A stretch of 64,000 nucleotides of DNA from Hexactinellida sp. DTS-2022. Taxonomy: Eukaryota > Porifera > Hexactinellida. This document shows positions 30,181-42,368 of this stretch, piece after piece; positions within the stretch are counted from its first letter, which is position 1, and every line of letters begins with the position of its first letter. The stretch spans positions 1,054,001 through 1,118,000 of the forward strand of contig JAPNXP010000016.1 in the NCBI GenBank assembly GCA_028753945.1. Reading direction: 5' to 3'. The position numbers and the translations under genes are program-made. Under the pieces are notes generated by a model. That model searched no databases. It was not told where the DNA came from and worked only from the letters and a program-made list of their open reading frames with translations.

Positions 30181-32972
30181 GTATGGACTTCTGGTATCGT
30201 ATGGACTTCTGGTATTCTGGGAAATCTGCTAGAGATTTACCCTGGTTTTGCAAACGCTTATCAATATCCACTAATACAGCATTAAGTATGTGCTCATCGA
30301 CCTCAATATCGGGCACAAACTTTCTAGCACGATGCAGAAAGTCATCAGAAAAAGCAAATTTATACTTTTCCCAAAGAGCCGCAGGATTACATGGTTCGTT
30401 ATAGAGTAGAATGGTAATGAATAGATGACGTAACTGTGGAGGCATATGCCACGAAGCAGCCATATCCAAACACATATCATATTCTCTATCATCTTCCAGC
30501 AATCCGCGGTGGCATGCGGCCTCCTTGAAGGTACCACAGACAGTTCCGTCAGGAAGAGTACGAATAGCCTCAAAGCTGGTACAGCCAGTAACGTGATTCA
30601 ACAGAATTCTCAAGTAGAACCGCTCTCCCTCCGATGGATGAGCAGAAAACACTCGACCAACCATCTTATCGTGCCCCTTAACTCGCGGCTTCCATTCTCG
30701 CTTAGTTTTATCCCATACAAAATATTCAGGAAAATCTAAGTAAGAAATTTCCCGAGCAGATGGAAATTTTTGGTTAGCTAGAAACCATCCTGTTAAAGTG
30801 GAATGTTTTTTCTACACTTAACACATCCTCAATATCAGCGTCATCTCGAAAAACGACAGATTGCTGATTTTCAAGATGAAGAGCTAACCTCATCACATGT
30901 GGCAGATTAGCATGGAGATCGTAAGAAAATATTCTATAGCAAGCCTCACATGCAGATATATACCGAGCTTCCACATAATAAGATACTTCGTCTACCTTCC
31001 GAGGTTTATCAGTGTGATCACCCGACTGGAACTCGATAATGGCTCGGTCATGGCCTTTATAGACATACTTATAGAGGTACTTAACTGCTCTAACTGTGCT
31101 GCAAATTTCAACGTTAATGTGAGCATTATACTTTAACAAAAGGTATGGGTTATATGGTACAACCCAGCGATTGTCAAGCTTCATGCCTGCTAACTCTACA
31201 GTACGGGAGTTATCTCTGCGCCGATACAATGGGTAACCATCCTTAGTGGTGGTAGTAACGTCAGATAATTACTTTGGGTATTGTTTAGAGCATGAACCAT
31301 TGCGCATACAAACAGCAGCCTTCTTTGCAGTACCACATGGACCATATAACAACAGCGCTTCACAATCTGATGCAATCTCGGATTGAGATCAGGATCAGGA
31401 AGTTCAGCACACACAATCTTATCGTAATCAGAATGGTCACGTGGTTTGCAATCATCAGCTAAGATCACCAATATATGAGCATGCGGAAGACCACGCTTCT
31501 GAAATTCAATCGTGTAGACGTGTGCAACTGGTTTACCAAGAACATGTTTCTTAAGAAATAAGAATGTCATCTAGTAATTCCCTTAGCTTTTGTTTAAAAA
31601 CACGAACAATTAAATCGGGACGATCAGTAGCCTTCTGGTTAGGCAAAAGACTACTCGTTATTTCGTCCCAAAGCGGATTACATGTAAATGTAATGAATAA
31701 ATCTGGCTTACCAAATTTCCGCACTATTGTCATTGCGTCCTGGTAAAGTTGGAACATTTGCCTCAGAGAGTTGGTATAGCTCGAGGGTAGAATAATATTC
31801 CGTCCCAACTCAGTCGCATTAGTGTCTCCTTTGGCAACAGCATCAGCCAATCCACTATACAGATCCACTCGGATCTTCTGCTGATTGGTCTTAATGTAGT
31901 TGAGCCGCTGCTGCTCAATCTTAGCGTACATATCAACGATATACTGGTGGAATAGCCTTCTCGAGTGGTGCAGGTGGTTAAGCCCGCTCCTGAGCATCAG
32001 GCGATAGCTATAGAACTCCAGTGCAGTAACATCGCTTCTACCTCTGCTATGAGGGATACCAAGGTGCCAGCCATTTCCTAGGGGAAACAGTAAGACATAA
32101 TGCAGCGAGTCATACGCACAGTGTGTTTATGTGATCCTTTTGAGACCACCACTGTGGGCATGCAACACAATATCCCTGTTTGCTACTCCCTCAGAGTAAC
32201 CTCCGCCAGGGAGCAGCACTGCAATTTCAGGAGCGGAAGGAGCATTGTATCGGCGTGGATCTGGGCAACCATCAGCTCTGATTATCAGCCTGATGTCCAC
32301 TCCTCCTTGGGATCGCATTTGATCAACTGCGTGCTTGAAGTGAGAGACATAGGGGTTAACCTCATGTAGCATTTCAATGATTTGCTGCAAGGCCTTTAAC
32401 TCAGGAAGTTTGGCCTCGCCTAGATGTTTCTGACGGTTTTCAACTTCAGCCTCTGCAGTACCGTCGTGGATGTAAATCTGGGCAAAAACTGGTGCCTCAT
32501 CACTATTTGGAAGCAAACTTCCAATGTAATGGTGCACAACGCTCTGAATACGGAAGGTATATACACCACGTATAGCATTAGCAAGCTCTTTGTCGATATT
32601 TGCTCCGAGGGAACAAAACGCAAGGCTTGAGTTGTATGCTCGTATGTGGCTCCTGAAGTACTTGCCTCTGCTATCAGCAGCTGTGAGTAGATGGCCTAGC
32701 AACTCAGGAAGTTTATCTAAAGAGGGAAGAACAACCTTGCCCTCTCCGCAACAGAGGGAAAACTTTGCACATGCTTTCGTACTGGTGGAAAGCTTTTCAC
32801 TCTCCCAAAACTTAGCATCACAAATTGAACAATTATAGGACATACTACCTATTGAATGTTCATCAACCAAACCATCACTAACCTCAGAAGAAATTTGTGA
32901 TCTGGCTAAATTGAGGTACCTCTTAGAATGGAGAGTCTTACTCGTCTCATACAACAGAGTCCGGGACTTCAA
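30164..32972 (-). pseudogene. Helitron Rep endonuclease region
   Basis: 32972-32127: finger CSICDAKFWESEKL with a later CCGEGKVVLPSL, then FAQIYIHDGTAEAEVENRQK and RADGCPDPRRYN, ending at an in-frame TAA; beyond it the frame still reads YDSLHYVLLFPLGNGWH. 31997-31551: Helitron_like_N with GLNHLHHSRRLFHQYIVDMY and RKFGKPDLFITFTCNPLWDE. 31570-31196: Rep metal motif KRGLPHAHILVIL (HAH), one nucleotide out of phase. 31229-30774: VKYLYKYVYKGHD with the catalytic tyrosines. 30800-30164: ANQKFPSAREISYLDFPEYF to YEYQKS-like tail. Five or so frame breaks; each motif is readable. Confidence 0.82.
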
Positions 32973-33000
32973 ACGAACAATTCGCTCATTACAGGATCAC

Positions 33001-33553
33001 TTTGTCTGAGGACCCCCTGGTGTATGCGCTGGTATTCCAGGCGATCAGCTGATTCAGCCTCAGATTCATTTTGTCTGAGGGCCCCCTGGTGTATGCGCTG
33101 ATATTCCAGGCGATCAGCTGACTGAGCCTCAGACTCATTTTGTCTGAGGGTCTCCTGGTGTATGCGCTGGTATTCTAGGCGATCAGATGACTGAGCATCA
33201 AACTCACTTTGTCTGAGATCTCCTGGTGTTTTCGCTTGTACTCCAAGCGATCAGCTGACTGAGCCTCAGACTCACTTTGTCTGAGGGTCTCCTGATGTTT
33301 TCGCTTGTACTCCACCGCTCAGCTGATTCAGCCTCAGACTCACTTTGTCTGAGGGTCTCCTGGTGTTTGCGCTTGCACTCCAAGCGCATATCAGTCTCTG
33401 CGTCAGACTGCGCCAGTCTCCGAGAGGTTTGTCGCTCTCGTTGCTTCTCAAGACGAGAGCTCTTTCGCCAGGAGTCTCATTCTCACGCATTGAGCGCTTT
33501 CGGTCAGCTTCCGTCTTGAACGGTTTAGTATTAGGAAAATTATTATCCGACAT
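33001..33553 (-). pseudogene. Helitron N-terminal segment with 69-bp tandem repeats
   Basis: The frame starts MSDNNFPNTKPFKTEADRKR at 33553. It then runs into six tandem units of 69 bp (23 codons), with TTTGTCTGAGG starting at 33001, 33070, 33139, 33208, 33276 and 33344. Two units are 68 bp, which breaks the frame. Each unit encodes a basic/acidic stretch like KRKHQETLRQSESEAES, probably helical. Similar charged repeats are common at the start of Helitron Rep proteins. Confidence 0.65.
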
Positions 33554-33607
33554 TCTTGAACAAAATTTATTCTTGAGCTCTATACAGCTACTATAGAGCT
33601 ATTTATA

Positions 33608-33801
33608 CAGTTAGGTCTGCTTATTATGAACAAGATTTCGTCTGCTTAATGTGAAGATTTTTTATTATCAACAAACCCTACGGTCCCAATTTAACAATTT
33701 ACATAGGGTTTGTATTAAGTTGAGTTCGCTTATTATGAAGTCTATCTATTATGAACACAATTTTTGGTCCCTTGAATGTTAATAATAAAAGAACCTGACT
33801 G
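33608..33801. mobile_element. TA-flanked MITE, pogo/Tc1-like
   Basis: 194 bp with ends CAGTTAGGTCTGCTTATTAT and the reverse complement of AATAAAAGAACCTGACTG, between TA dinucleotides (33606-33607, 33802-33803). A near-identical copy is at 34943-35135. Confidence 0.85.
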
Positions 33802-34817
33802 TATAAAGCTCTCTGCATACTTAATTAGTTAATTCTCATTGGTTAATAATTCCTGCATGCATAACGCTATTTCAGCCTAAATGAATGGAGTGAGTATATA
33901 CAACACACTACTCGTTTATCCTAGTAAGCTGATATTTTCAGTTCTAATTAGTGTTTATATGTAAGCTATTTTAAGACTACTAGTGCTCTAATATAAGGCT
34001 TCTAAGTACTGATTTTTTTTGAAATTCTATATTTAAGCTCCCATAGAGAATAATATAGTACCAAAAGCTTCGTTCTGAAGAATTGAAAAAGATTACAAGG
34101 ATCTGAATCACTCAAATCCATTCTACTACATCCCCTTGAGATTAGCTAGGAAGGTCCTAATATTAAAAAGTCAAATTTTTCATCGGAATTGCTCCATTTT
34201 ATAAAAAACGGACGGTTTTCCCACATTTGAGCCACATTCTTGCTCCCAAAGGTGTCTAGATATTAATTAAGTACGAAATCGGACAATCAGAACTGTAGCA
34301 GGTCTAAGTATACTTATTATGGTGCTACATTCCAAATCTCAGCGATAAAACTTCAAAAAGTTCCCCAAACTAAGCTTTGAAATAGTGGCATGCTATAATT
34401 AGTTACGGTGGTCTTCAAGTGGCAGAGAGGATTTTCGACACGTCTACAGCGAAGAATATTGATTCGGGAAGGAATCAAAATCGGCCATCTTGCTGGAATT
34501 CAATCACTAATAGTGTCTGAAAGTTAGAACTAAGCTCCAGTTAGCTTTTGAATTTGGATTTTCTCAATTATGATGATTACATGACACTCCTTATATGGGC
34601 ATTCGAGATTATTAGCAAGGTAACCATCTGGTTCTGAATATTGAAACGTTGTAAATACAATAAATAGTTATTTTAACGTGGGCAACACCTTTGGATTTAT
34701 AAAACCGCGTTTTAATATTAAAAGCTGCTCTACTAAAACAGTCATAACTCTGGAAATAATGATCGGATCGATGAAAACCCAAGTCCCCTCGATAGATACC
34801 ATCCTTTCGCAGTGTCT
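33802..34817. other. AT-rich stretch without genes
   Basis: No frame, repeat or RNA gene that I can support. Confidence 0.4.
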
Positions 34818-36351
34818 GTAAAAATATGGGAAAATTCCAAAAATACTCAAGTTTTTAAAAAAATTCCAAATATACTCAACTTTTTACTGATACTCAAATA
34901 TAGAACTAGATCTTTCCGAATCTACTCAATTTTTTCAAAATACAGTCAGGTCTGCTTATTATGAACAAGATTTCGTCTGCTTAATATGAAGATTTTTTAT
35001 TATGAACAAATCCTACGGTCCCAATTTAACAACTTACATAGGATTTGTATTAAGTTGAGTTCGCTTATTATGAAGTCTCTATATTATGAACACAATTTTT
35101 GATCCCTTGAATGTTCATAATAAAGAACCTGACTGTAATTCCAAATCTACTCAAGTTTTTCAAAATAATTCCAAATCTACTCAAGTTTTTCAGAATAATT
35201 CCAATTCTGCTCAAGTTTTTTCAATAAATTCCAAATCTACTCAACTTTTCAGTAAATTCACAGATCTACTCAAGTTTAGAAAGGCTATATTTAGTCTATC
35301 TTATATTTTAAATCACAATTTTTTTTGTGTTTGTTTGTTTGTGCGTTTGTTCAGAATTGATTGAGCAACTGGTAAAAGCTACAGACCTAAAATTTGGCAG
35401 TGGGGTGGGGAATACTAGTATTGTATGTACAAATAAGTTCAATATCTAAAAAGATATTCAAATCTTCCATCACAAAAGGTGTCAAAACCTTTAGCCAATT
35501 AAATTCGAGGGGTGTTCCAGTATGGATTAGCAGCTAGCATTTCAATTAGTATAATCGAATGCTTTAGTGTCTGTCAAATGTTAAGTATGCATTATGGAAT
35601 ACTGAGAAAGTAATCTAATTGATCGAGAGGAAGTTCAGGCATTTAATCAGTTATTTGTGTTCTGTCTGTCTAGCCATACATTTATAACATTCCATTGTGT
35701 TATTTGTTATCAAATTATTATCAATCAATACAATAACTTCTCCACGTCCCAAAGTTAGGGGTCCACTGGTACAGTTTCTTAGTGATATTTAATTATATAT
35801 TTGGAATTGGTATATTATTATACATGGACAAGCTCATATATCTAGAAAATTATCTGTTCAAATTTGCATAAATATCCAAATTATTTAATCTGTCCTTATA
35901 GAAACCTGTAGCTAGGATGAACGGATATAAATAGACAGCTAGCGGCCAACCATCAAGAACGACATTTAATTTGAAAAGGAGATGATTTAAATACAAGCGA
36001 GGGCCGTCGACCCGAGTACAAGTTGTAAGGACGCGCGTAGAGCAGACGAGCAGATTGTACTAATAAATATTTTTTGTGGTTGGGATCTCCATACTAGTTT
36101 CAATAATCCAATAAAACTTGAGTATATTCGGAATAATCCAATAAAACTTGAGTATATTTGGAATAATCCAATAAAACTTGAGTATATTTGGAATAATCCA
36201 ATAAAACTTGAGTATATTTGGAATAATCCGGTAAAACTTGAGTATATTTGGAAAAACTTGATCATATTTACAAATTAGTTGAGTATTGTTGAGTATATTT
36301 GGAAATTTTTAAAAAACTTGAGTATTTTTGGAATTTTCCCGTAAAAATATC
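34818..36351. mobile_element. Element with inverted arms of 30-bp repeats
   Basis: The left arm (34829-35285) carries copies of ATTCCAAATCTACTCAAGTT. The right arm (36091-36340) carries the reverse complement, AACTTGAGTATATTTGGAAT, in a clean 30-bp tandem array (36107-36250, five units). The outer edges pair through GGGAAAATTCCAAAAATACT. The centre has no transposase. A TA-flanked MITE (34943-35135) is inserted in the left arm. Target duplication not determined. Confidence 0.6.
34943..35135. mobile_element. TA-flanked MITE, second copy
   Basis: 193 bp, ends CAGTCAGGTCTGCTTATTAT and the reverse complement of AAAGAACCTGACTG, flanked by TA (34941-34942, 35136-35137). Differs from the copy at 33608-33801 at only a few positions, suggesting recent amplification. 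Confidence 0.88.
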
Positions 36352-36533
36352 GTAAAAATCCGTGCAATTTTTATTCCTTATTATTTTAGGCGGAAATAGC
36401 GATAAAGATGTTATAAAAATTAACCAATTTAATTAATAATTTAAGTAGAAAATTCTCATTGGTTAAGTATGTAGACTATTTTAACATTTACATTAATCGA
36501 ATTATCCATAGTATCTATCATATCTGTTTAGTA

Positions 36534-36985
36534 ACGCGAATTCGTGTTCGGCATACTTGTTTACCTATAATACCCGTTGGAAGCTAACTTCTAGGTTGAT
36601 TTTGAATTTTCATTAATTTGTTTACCTATTTTGTGTAAACAACAACAACAAATATTCATATTATAAATTTTTAAACGCGAAAATCGTGTTCAGCATACTT
36701 GTTTACGTATAATACCCGTTGTAGGCTAACTTCTGGGTTGATTTTGAATTTTCATTTTAATTTGTTTACTTATTTGTGTCAACAACAACAATAAATATTC
36801 ATATTTAAAATTTATAAACGCGAAATTCGTGTTCAGCATACTTGTTTATCTATAATACCCGTTGAAAGCTAACTTCTAGGTTGATTTTGAATTTTCATTA
36901 ATTAGTTTATTTATTTGTGTCAACAACAACAATAAATATTCATATTTTAAATTAATAAACGCGAAATTCGTGTTCAGCATATTTA
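36534..36985. repeat. Tandem repeat of about 140 bp, three units plus a partial
   Basis: Units begin near 36534, 36674, 36816 and 36957 with AACGCGAAATTCGTGTTCAG. They include TAATACCCGTTGGAAGC and AACAACAACAATAAATATTC. The array ends at the AC microsatellite and the Helitron-type terminus at 37072, so it may be the interior of a Helitron-like element. Confidence 0.85.
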
Positions 36986-36997
36986 ATACATTCCGGA

Positions 36998-36998
<1 letters not shown>

Positions 36999-37036
<38 letters not shown>
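36999..37036. repeat. (AC)n microsatellite
   Basis: About 19 uninterrupted AC units followed by AAAC repeats. Confidence 0.95.
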
Positions 37037-37041
<5 letters not shown>

Positions 37042-37048
37042 AACAAAC

Positions 37049-37072
37049 AACAATCGAGATTTAATAATATAG
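37049..37072 (-). mobile_element. Possible 5' terminus of a second Helitron family
   Basis: CAATCGAGATTTAATAATATAGA; its reverse complement begins TCTATATTATTAAATCTCG, the TC...TATTAAA form of Helitron 5' ends, preceded by A. Matches 16442-16464. The 3' end was not found. Confidence 0.4.
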
Positions 37073-38624
37073 ATATACCCACCCAGGCAGGCCAGGCTTG
37101 TGTATTAAATCCAAATAAACAATTTTTCTTGAAAATTTTCAGAAAAATTGAAGCCACATTTGGTTCACGAAAAATCAAGGGCAGTTATTCGGGAAATACG
37201 ATAATTATAATGGCTTTAAGTCCAGCCGTGGAGGACAAAAGCTAGCTGAAGGAGGATATATTTACGATAACGGTATTCCCGGCAGGAAAATATTCGTAAA
37301 TTTACCCAAAACACAAAAAAAAATTTTTATGCTCGTTAATACGGAAGGGCCATATTTATTGTTTATGCAAAGTTTTGAATAATTCCCAATCGTATTTTCA
37401 AAGATATGAGCTAATTTGTAGAGCGGAACATTGGTTTCACCTTTTCGAACCATTCTAACTGTATGTATTTCTCAACATTGGTAAGATTAGTCATTCCATT
37501 ACTCTATCCAAGTAATATCTGATGAAAATAATCAACATTTGATCCAAAAAAAAAATTCAAAAGTGAAAATTTGAAACTTTATGGCCTATCATCTCATTCG
37601 AGGGTACGTTTTCATGTCAATTTCTTATCTCAGACAGCCGAGCAGCTAGAATCAAATCGTACATCTCAAAATACTCGCTATACCCGACTTCCTGTCCGTC
37701 AATTATACATTTCGTGAAGCTAACACGCTCCGTTTTCCAAAAAATCCAAATATGGGCATTTAATGTGCCCATTTTTGATGACGCTGCAATTTTCTATTTC
37801 CTAAATATAAAACCTAGAGCTTAGCTCTAACCATCTAATCACATCAATATCCCATTACCAAATCATTGAAAGAACTATTGAGACTATTTTCGAAATGGTT
37901 ACAATCCTATAAATTCACATGCCCATATATGGTGGTGTCATTGAAGTGATGTGACCATTAATCTTGAAATTAAAAATCAAGCTAGAGCTTAGCTCTAACT
38001 AGCTAGTCATATCAATTATCCATTTTGACGCCTATCCGATAACTGATAAAGAAAATATCGCTATCCATAGGAAAGAACTAATATATCACTTTGAAACGTT
38101 CTTTCTCAGTATATTGTATGTACAAAAAGTGACGACACAGGGTTGATCGCAGAGACCCCAATATAGTAGATTGAGGTTTGAAATTTGTTTTGCATATTTT
38201 TATTGTGTATTTGAACAGTTCGATCACCCCGAATTTTCAATTTCAAATTTTTAAACTGGATGTGAATGTTTAAAGTTCAAATATAGCAAAAATCGTTCAA
38301 ATGTTAGACAACCTGACAAAAATCCTCAAAAAATGGCAAAGCAGAAATCTTAAATTAAGGCTCACCTATCTAAAAAGTTAGAATAGAGCCTAATCTACTT
38401 GAATATGCTTAATGAAGTCAGTAGAATAAAATTCAATTTGAATCCATACTAATAATAACTATGTTACCACCCATCGAGGTCTAAAACGTCATTCTAAAAA
38501 AATCTCAATACATCACTTATATCAATGTTTTAGTCCTAATATATGTTCTAGAAACATCATTTATTTGTGCTATTAGCATATTAGAGTAGACTATGCTTAT
38601 GCTATAGATTTTAGCCATAGAAAA
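37073..38624. other. Non-coding stretch
   Basis: No supported gene. Two diverged copies of CTAGAGCTTAGCTCTAAC followed by TCATATCAAT occur at about 37810 and 37982. Otherwise AT-rich single-copy-looking DNA. Confidence 0.4.
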
Positions 38625-39606
38625 GTGCAAATTGCAGTCGGGAATACCGATAAGCAGAAAATTTATGGGGAAAAAAGTCACTGGCAGTGCGAGAAAAAAG
38701 GAGAGTGTAAAGCTAGATTACATACTAAAGGAATGACTTCAGTACTCATAGGAACACTGAAATGTTAGTGGCTTCTCAATTTTGGTTAGCGGACGGAACA
38801 TTTAAAACAGCTCCACCACTCTTTTCACAGGTTTATGCAATCCATTCTCTTCGTGGTGGACCAAATCACTTGGAAGATGGACACTTGTTACCGAGTCTAT
38901 TTGTCTTGCTCCCTAATAAGACGGAAGCAATCTATATGAGAATGTGGCTACAGATCCAGATTCTTTGTCCGAATGCTCAACCCACTCACATGTTAATGGA
39001 TTTTGAGAAGGCAGCCATCAACAGCTTCCAGCATTTCTGGCCAAATGCTAATGTGAAATGCTGTTTTTACCTTATTCAAAATATTTGGCGAAAGATACAA
39101 GCAGAAGGGTTGCAAGGAGATTATAGTTATCACAAATGAAGACCTAGCTCTAAGAATTCTGTACTTACCAGCACTTGCCTTTGTCCCACCTTTGGACGTC
39201 AATGACTATTTCGATACTGTTGTTGAACAACTGCCAATGCCTGCAGCACAAGGACTAATTTATTATTTTGAACTTACCTACATCAGGCGTAGACTACCCG
39301 ACGGTTTCTATCAAGAAGTTGCCAAGAACCGATATTTCCAATTGAGATGTGGAACCACCACCACGAGGTACCTCAAGGTATACCGAGAACTACTAATGCC
39401 GTGGAAGCATGGCATCGTTCATAAAATGCAACTATTGGATGTTGTCATCCAAAAATTTGGCGTTTTATAAATGCACTGAACAGGAGCAAGGACTTGTTGA
39501 GGTCAGACAAGCCAAATTTCTCCCTGGGGAAAAGCCTACTAAACGACGAAAGGATAAAGCCGATGAAGAAGGGCTTAAAGGTATAATCTTTGGATATTTT
39601 CATTAG
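38625..39606 (+). pseudogene. FLYWCH/MULE transposase remnant
   Basis: 38625-38768 reads a FLYWCH finger (KSHWQCEKKGECKARLHTKG) ending in TAG. 38762-39139 holds the MULE core: FWLADGTFKTAPPLF with the first catalytic Asp, PTHMLMDFEKAAINSFQHFW with the second, and VKCCFYLIQNIWRKIQ with the conserved Cys (the usual His is Tyr here). 39192-39470 continues to TRYLKVYRELL. Then frame shifts lead through NAVEAWHR and HPKIWRFINALNR to EVRQAKFLPGEKPTKRRKDK. About 100 residues between FLYWCH and the core are missing. Mutator-like elements normally make about 9-bp duplications; the element that starts right behind it has a 10-bp one. Confidence 0.78.
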
Positions 39607-40158
39607 TTACCTCTGGAATGAATGGCGGACACATCGTCGCTGGACATTTCGTCGCTGGACATTTCGTCGCCGGACATTTCGTCGCTTGGACTTTTCGTCG
39701 CTTGGACTTTTCGTCGCTTGGATATTTCGTCGCTTGGACATTTCGTTGCTTGGACTTTTCGTCGCTTGGACTTTTCGTCGCTTGGACATTTCGTTACTTG
39801 GACATTTCGTTGCTTGAACTTTTCGTCGCTTGGACATTTCGTCGCCGGACATTTCGTCGCTTGGACATTTCGTCGCTTGGACATTTCGTTGCTTGGACTT
39901 TTCGTCGCTTGGACTTTTCGTCGCTTGGACATTTCGTCGCTTGGACATTTCGTTGCTTGGACTTTTCGTCGCTTGGACATTTCGTCGCCGGACATTTCGT
40001 CGCTTGGACATTTCGTCGCTGCATAGTCAACATCCGCAATCTCGAATGTCTGTTAATTCAAACTAAGACCGAAGAATAAGTCCATTTGTTCATCAAGTTG
40101 TCGTTAATAGATCACTTCTACCAAAAGCCTAAAAAATCCATTGTTAACAATTGTTTTT

Positions 40159-40337
40159 ACTGTGCCGACTATACTATAGTATAGTGGCCCAATTCTAATC
40201 TTACTGCCTTTAATATTATTATTATTATTATTTTTACTGTGCCGACTATACTGTAGTATAGTGGCCCAGTTCTAATCTTACTGCCTTTAATATTATTATT
40301 ATTTATTTTTACTGTGCCGACTATACTATAGTATAGT
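40159..40337. repeat. Tandem repeat of about 90 bp
   Basis: Three copies of ACTGTGCCGACTATACTATA, then GTATAGTGGCCCAATTC and ATTATTATT-rich tails. The third copy is cut by the element at 40342. Confidence 0.85.
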
Positions 40338-40341
40338 GGCC

Positions 40342-41012
40342 TGTCACGAAAAAATTGGTCCGGGCCAAAACTGGTCCGGTCGGACCAATTTTGGCTCGGC
40401 CAAAAATGGTCCGGGACCAATTTTGGCCTGCCATAAAGTGTCCTAGCTTGCTAAAATAGGTCCGGCCTAAACTTTTTGCTAGATCGCACTAAAGTAGCTA
40501 TAACAAACCTCCCACTAGTGCGAAATTGTATAGGACGATCAATTATTAAATTGAAAATGAAATCATTTTCTAATTGTCTACTATGGATCAGGGGAAAAAG
40601 GAGTCCCTTGTAAGTATGTATGAAGGCATGAATAATAGTGAAAAGAATTGGTTTTGTAATTGTGATATATGGAGACATGGAGTTACGGTGTAAAGAATCA
40701 ACTTTGTAATTGTGTATTATTGACTATTGTGAAAACATTTGCATCTCTATGTATTCTTGTATTGATGAATGATAAAAAGCTCTATGATTATTGTCTTGGA
40801 ATGGCTGCCAAAAACTGGTCCGGCGGGGACCACCTTTGGCCAATGGGGACCGCCTTTGGCGACCAAAACTGGTCCGGCCGGACCATTTTTGGCGACCAAA
40901 GCTAGTCCGACCGGACCATTTATGGCCGGCCAAAATTGGTCCCGGACCAGTTTTGGCAGTCAAAAGTGGTCCGGCCGGACCACTTTTTACCCGGACCAAT
41001 TTTGGCGTGACA
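40342..41012. mobile_element. TIR element with GGTCCGG-rich arms
   Basis: Ends TGTCACGAAAAAATTGGTCC and the reverse complement of GGACCAATTTTGGCGTGACA, between GGCC copies (40338-40341, 41013-41016). The arms (40342-40440 and 40805-41012) consist of repeated AAAACTGGTCCGGNCGGACC-like words. The target is the 90-bp tandem unit, whose GTGGCCCAGT sequence resumes after the element. No ORF of its own; the frames across the arms are repeat artefacts. Superfamily undetermined. Confidence 0.72.
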
Positions 41013-41016
41013 GGCC

Positions 41017-42237
41017 CAGTATTGGAATCACTGCCTTTATTTTTTCAATTTTTTCTCCGTAGCAGGTGCCCTGGCCACACCTGTATACATTGAGGGCTGA
41101 AACTTGGCATGTAGTTTCGGAGTGACCGTATAATTTGCACCTGGGGTTACAATTTTTTATCAAATGATTTCAACACCTATTTAAACTAATTATGGCTCAT
41201 AGCATGAAATAATTAATGTTGAGCTTGATAAAATTTACATGTACGGATAGATAATTAAATTCTACACCTTTTCACAGTGCACGAATTTTCAAATTGGGCT
41301 TCATTTGTGCCACAATAGAGTTTCAAGTTTCCTTTGTTTACTAACACTTCAGTTCCATTGAAAGTGTTTAATCTAATTCTATGGTTTCAAATTGTAATAA
41401 TTATATTGATTTGACTTGTTAAATTTTATTCTATTGCTTCAACTTGCGATAAATATATTGATTTAACTTATAAATTACAGCTGGCTTCTATTTAATTGTA
41501 GTATTACTATACAATGGATTAAATAAAATAAAATAACATATGGAATTTGTTGACTCTACTCAACTCAACGTGGATAACATTGCTAAAATATATAACTATA
41601 ATAATATAATTTATTATCAATACAAAATGAATGAATGGCATTAAACTCAAGATGGTTTGTGATAGAAACAAACTTGAAATTTATCTACCGTTCCTTGTGG
41701 CTCGGATCAATTAACAAATGGATCATGACACCTTGAGGCGTTGATGACATGGCGAAAAAAATCCAAAATTGCAGATGTGCCGACAGCATGTTCCTTTGGA
41801 GGCACTATCAATAAACAACCAACAAAATATAGTGCCACCAAAGTTACGATTTATGATCAAATAATTTTAACACCTATTTAATCCAATTATGGCTTAGCCA
41901 ATTAAATTCGAGGGTTGTCCCAGTATGGATTAGCAGCTAGCATCCAATTAGTATAAAAGGATTTTCTATCAATTGTTAGTGTGCATATAGAATGCCTAAC
42001 CGAAGCTGTAATTTAATTGGTCGAGAGTAAGAAGTCTTTAATTCACTGCACATATTGAGGTTTAGTCATTACCTGCATGACTCCACCTGCATCATTTCAG
42101 TTTAGCTAATTCTATTGAAGTACAAATTAATTCTAGCGAAGTATAAATTAAAATATAAATTATATAATTGTTATCTTTTTCATTATTTCACTTTCTGAAA
42201 TGGTTGAACACCTTCATAGTGATGATGGCATGGCGAA
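41017..42237. other. Non-coding interior of the 3-kb element
   Basis: AT-rich. 41755-41850 is a half copy of the palindrome at 42238-42368. 41890-42060 is related to 35495-35640 (GTATGGATTAGCAGCTAGCA). No gene. Confidence 0.45.
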
Positions 42238-42368
42238 AACAAATCCAAAATTGCAGCTGTGCCGACAGTATTTTCCTTGGAGGCACTATCAATTACCCAA
42301 CCGGTAGCCACCAATAGATAGTGCCACCAAAGGGAAATACGTCGGCACAGCTGCAATTTTTGATTTTT
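42238..42368. mobile_element. Foldback MITE of about 130 bp
   Basis: Arms CCAAAATTGCAGCTGTGCCG...GGAGGCACTATC and their reverse complement, with a short loop. Non-coding. Confidence 0.7.

Larger units (their letters stand above)
27849..33553 (-). mobile_element. Autonomous-type Helitron (Rep/helicase/OTU), decayed
   Basis: Rolling-circle transposon coding region on the minus strand. In order it holds an N-terminal 23-residue repeat segment, a Cys-rich finger, Helitron_like_N and Rep with HxH and Tyr motifs, a Pif1-like helicase and an OTU-type cysteine protease. Several frameshifts, a stop near 32125 and a MITE in the helicase show it is dead. The termini were not found, and its relation to the short Helitron-like family in this window is unproven. 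Confidence 0.85.

Noticed and set aside
39603..40079. Several long overlapping frames rich in repeated SLGHFVAWTFRRLD-type words
   Set aside because: All six frames are open because the 15-16 bp array has no stop codons; period and codon pattern follow the DNA repeat, not a protein.
40669..41093. Frames rich in GPAGPLL and WSGRTSF words
   Set aside because: They follow the GGTCCGG repeat arms of a TIR element in every frame.
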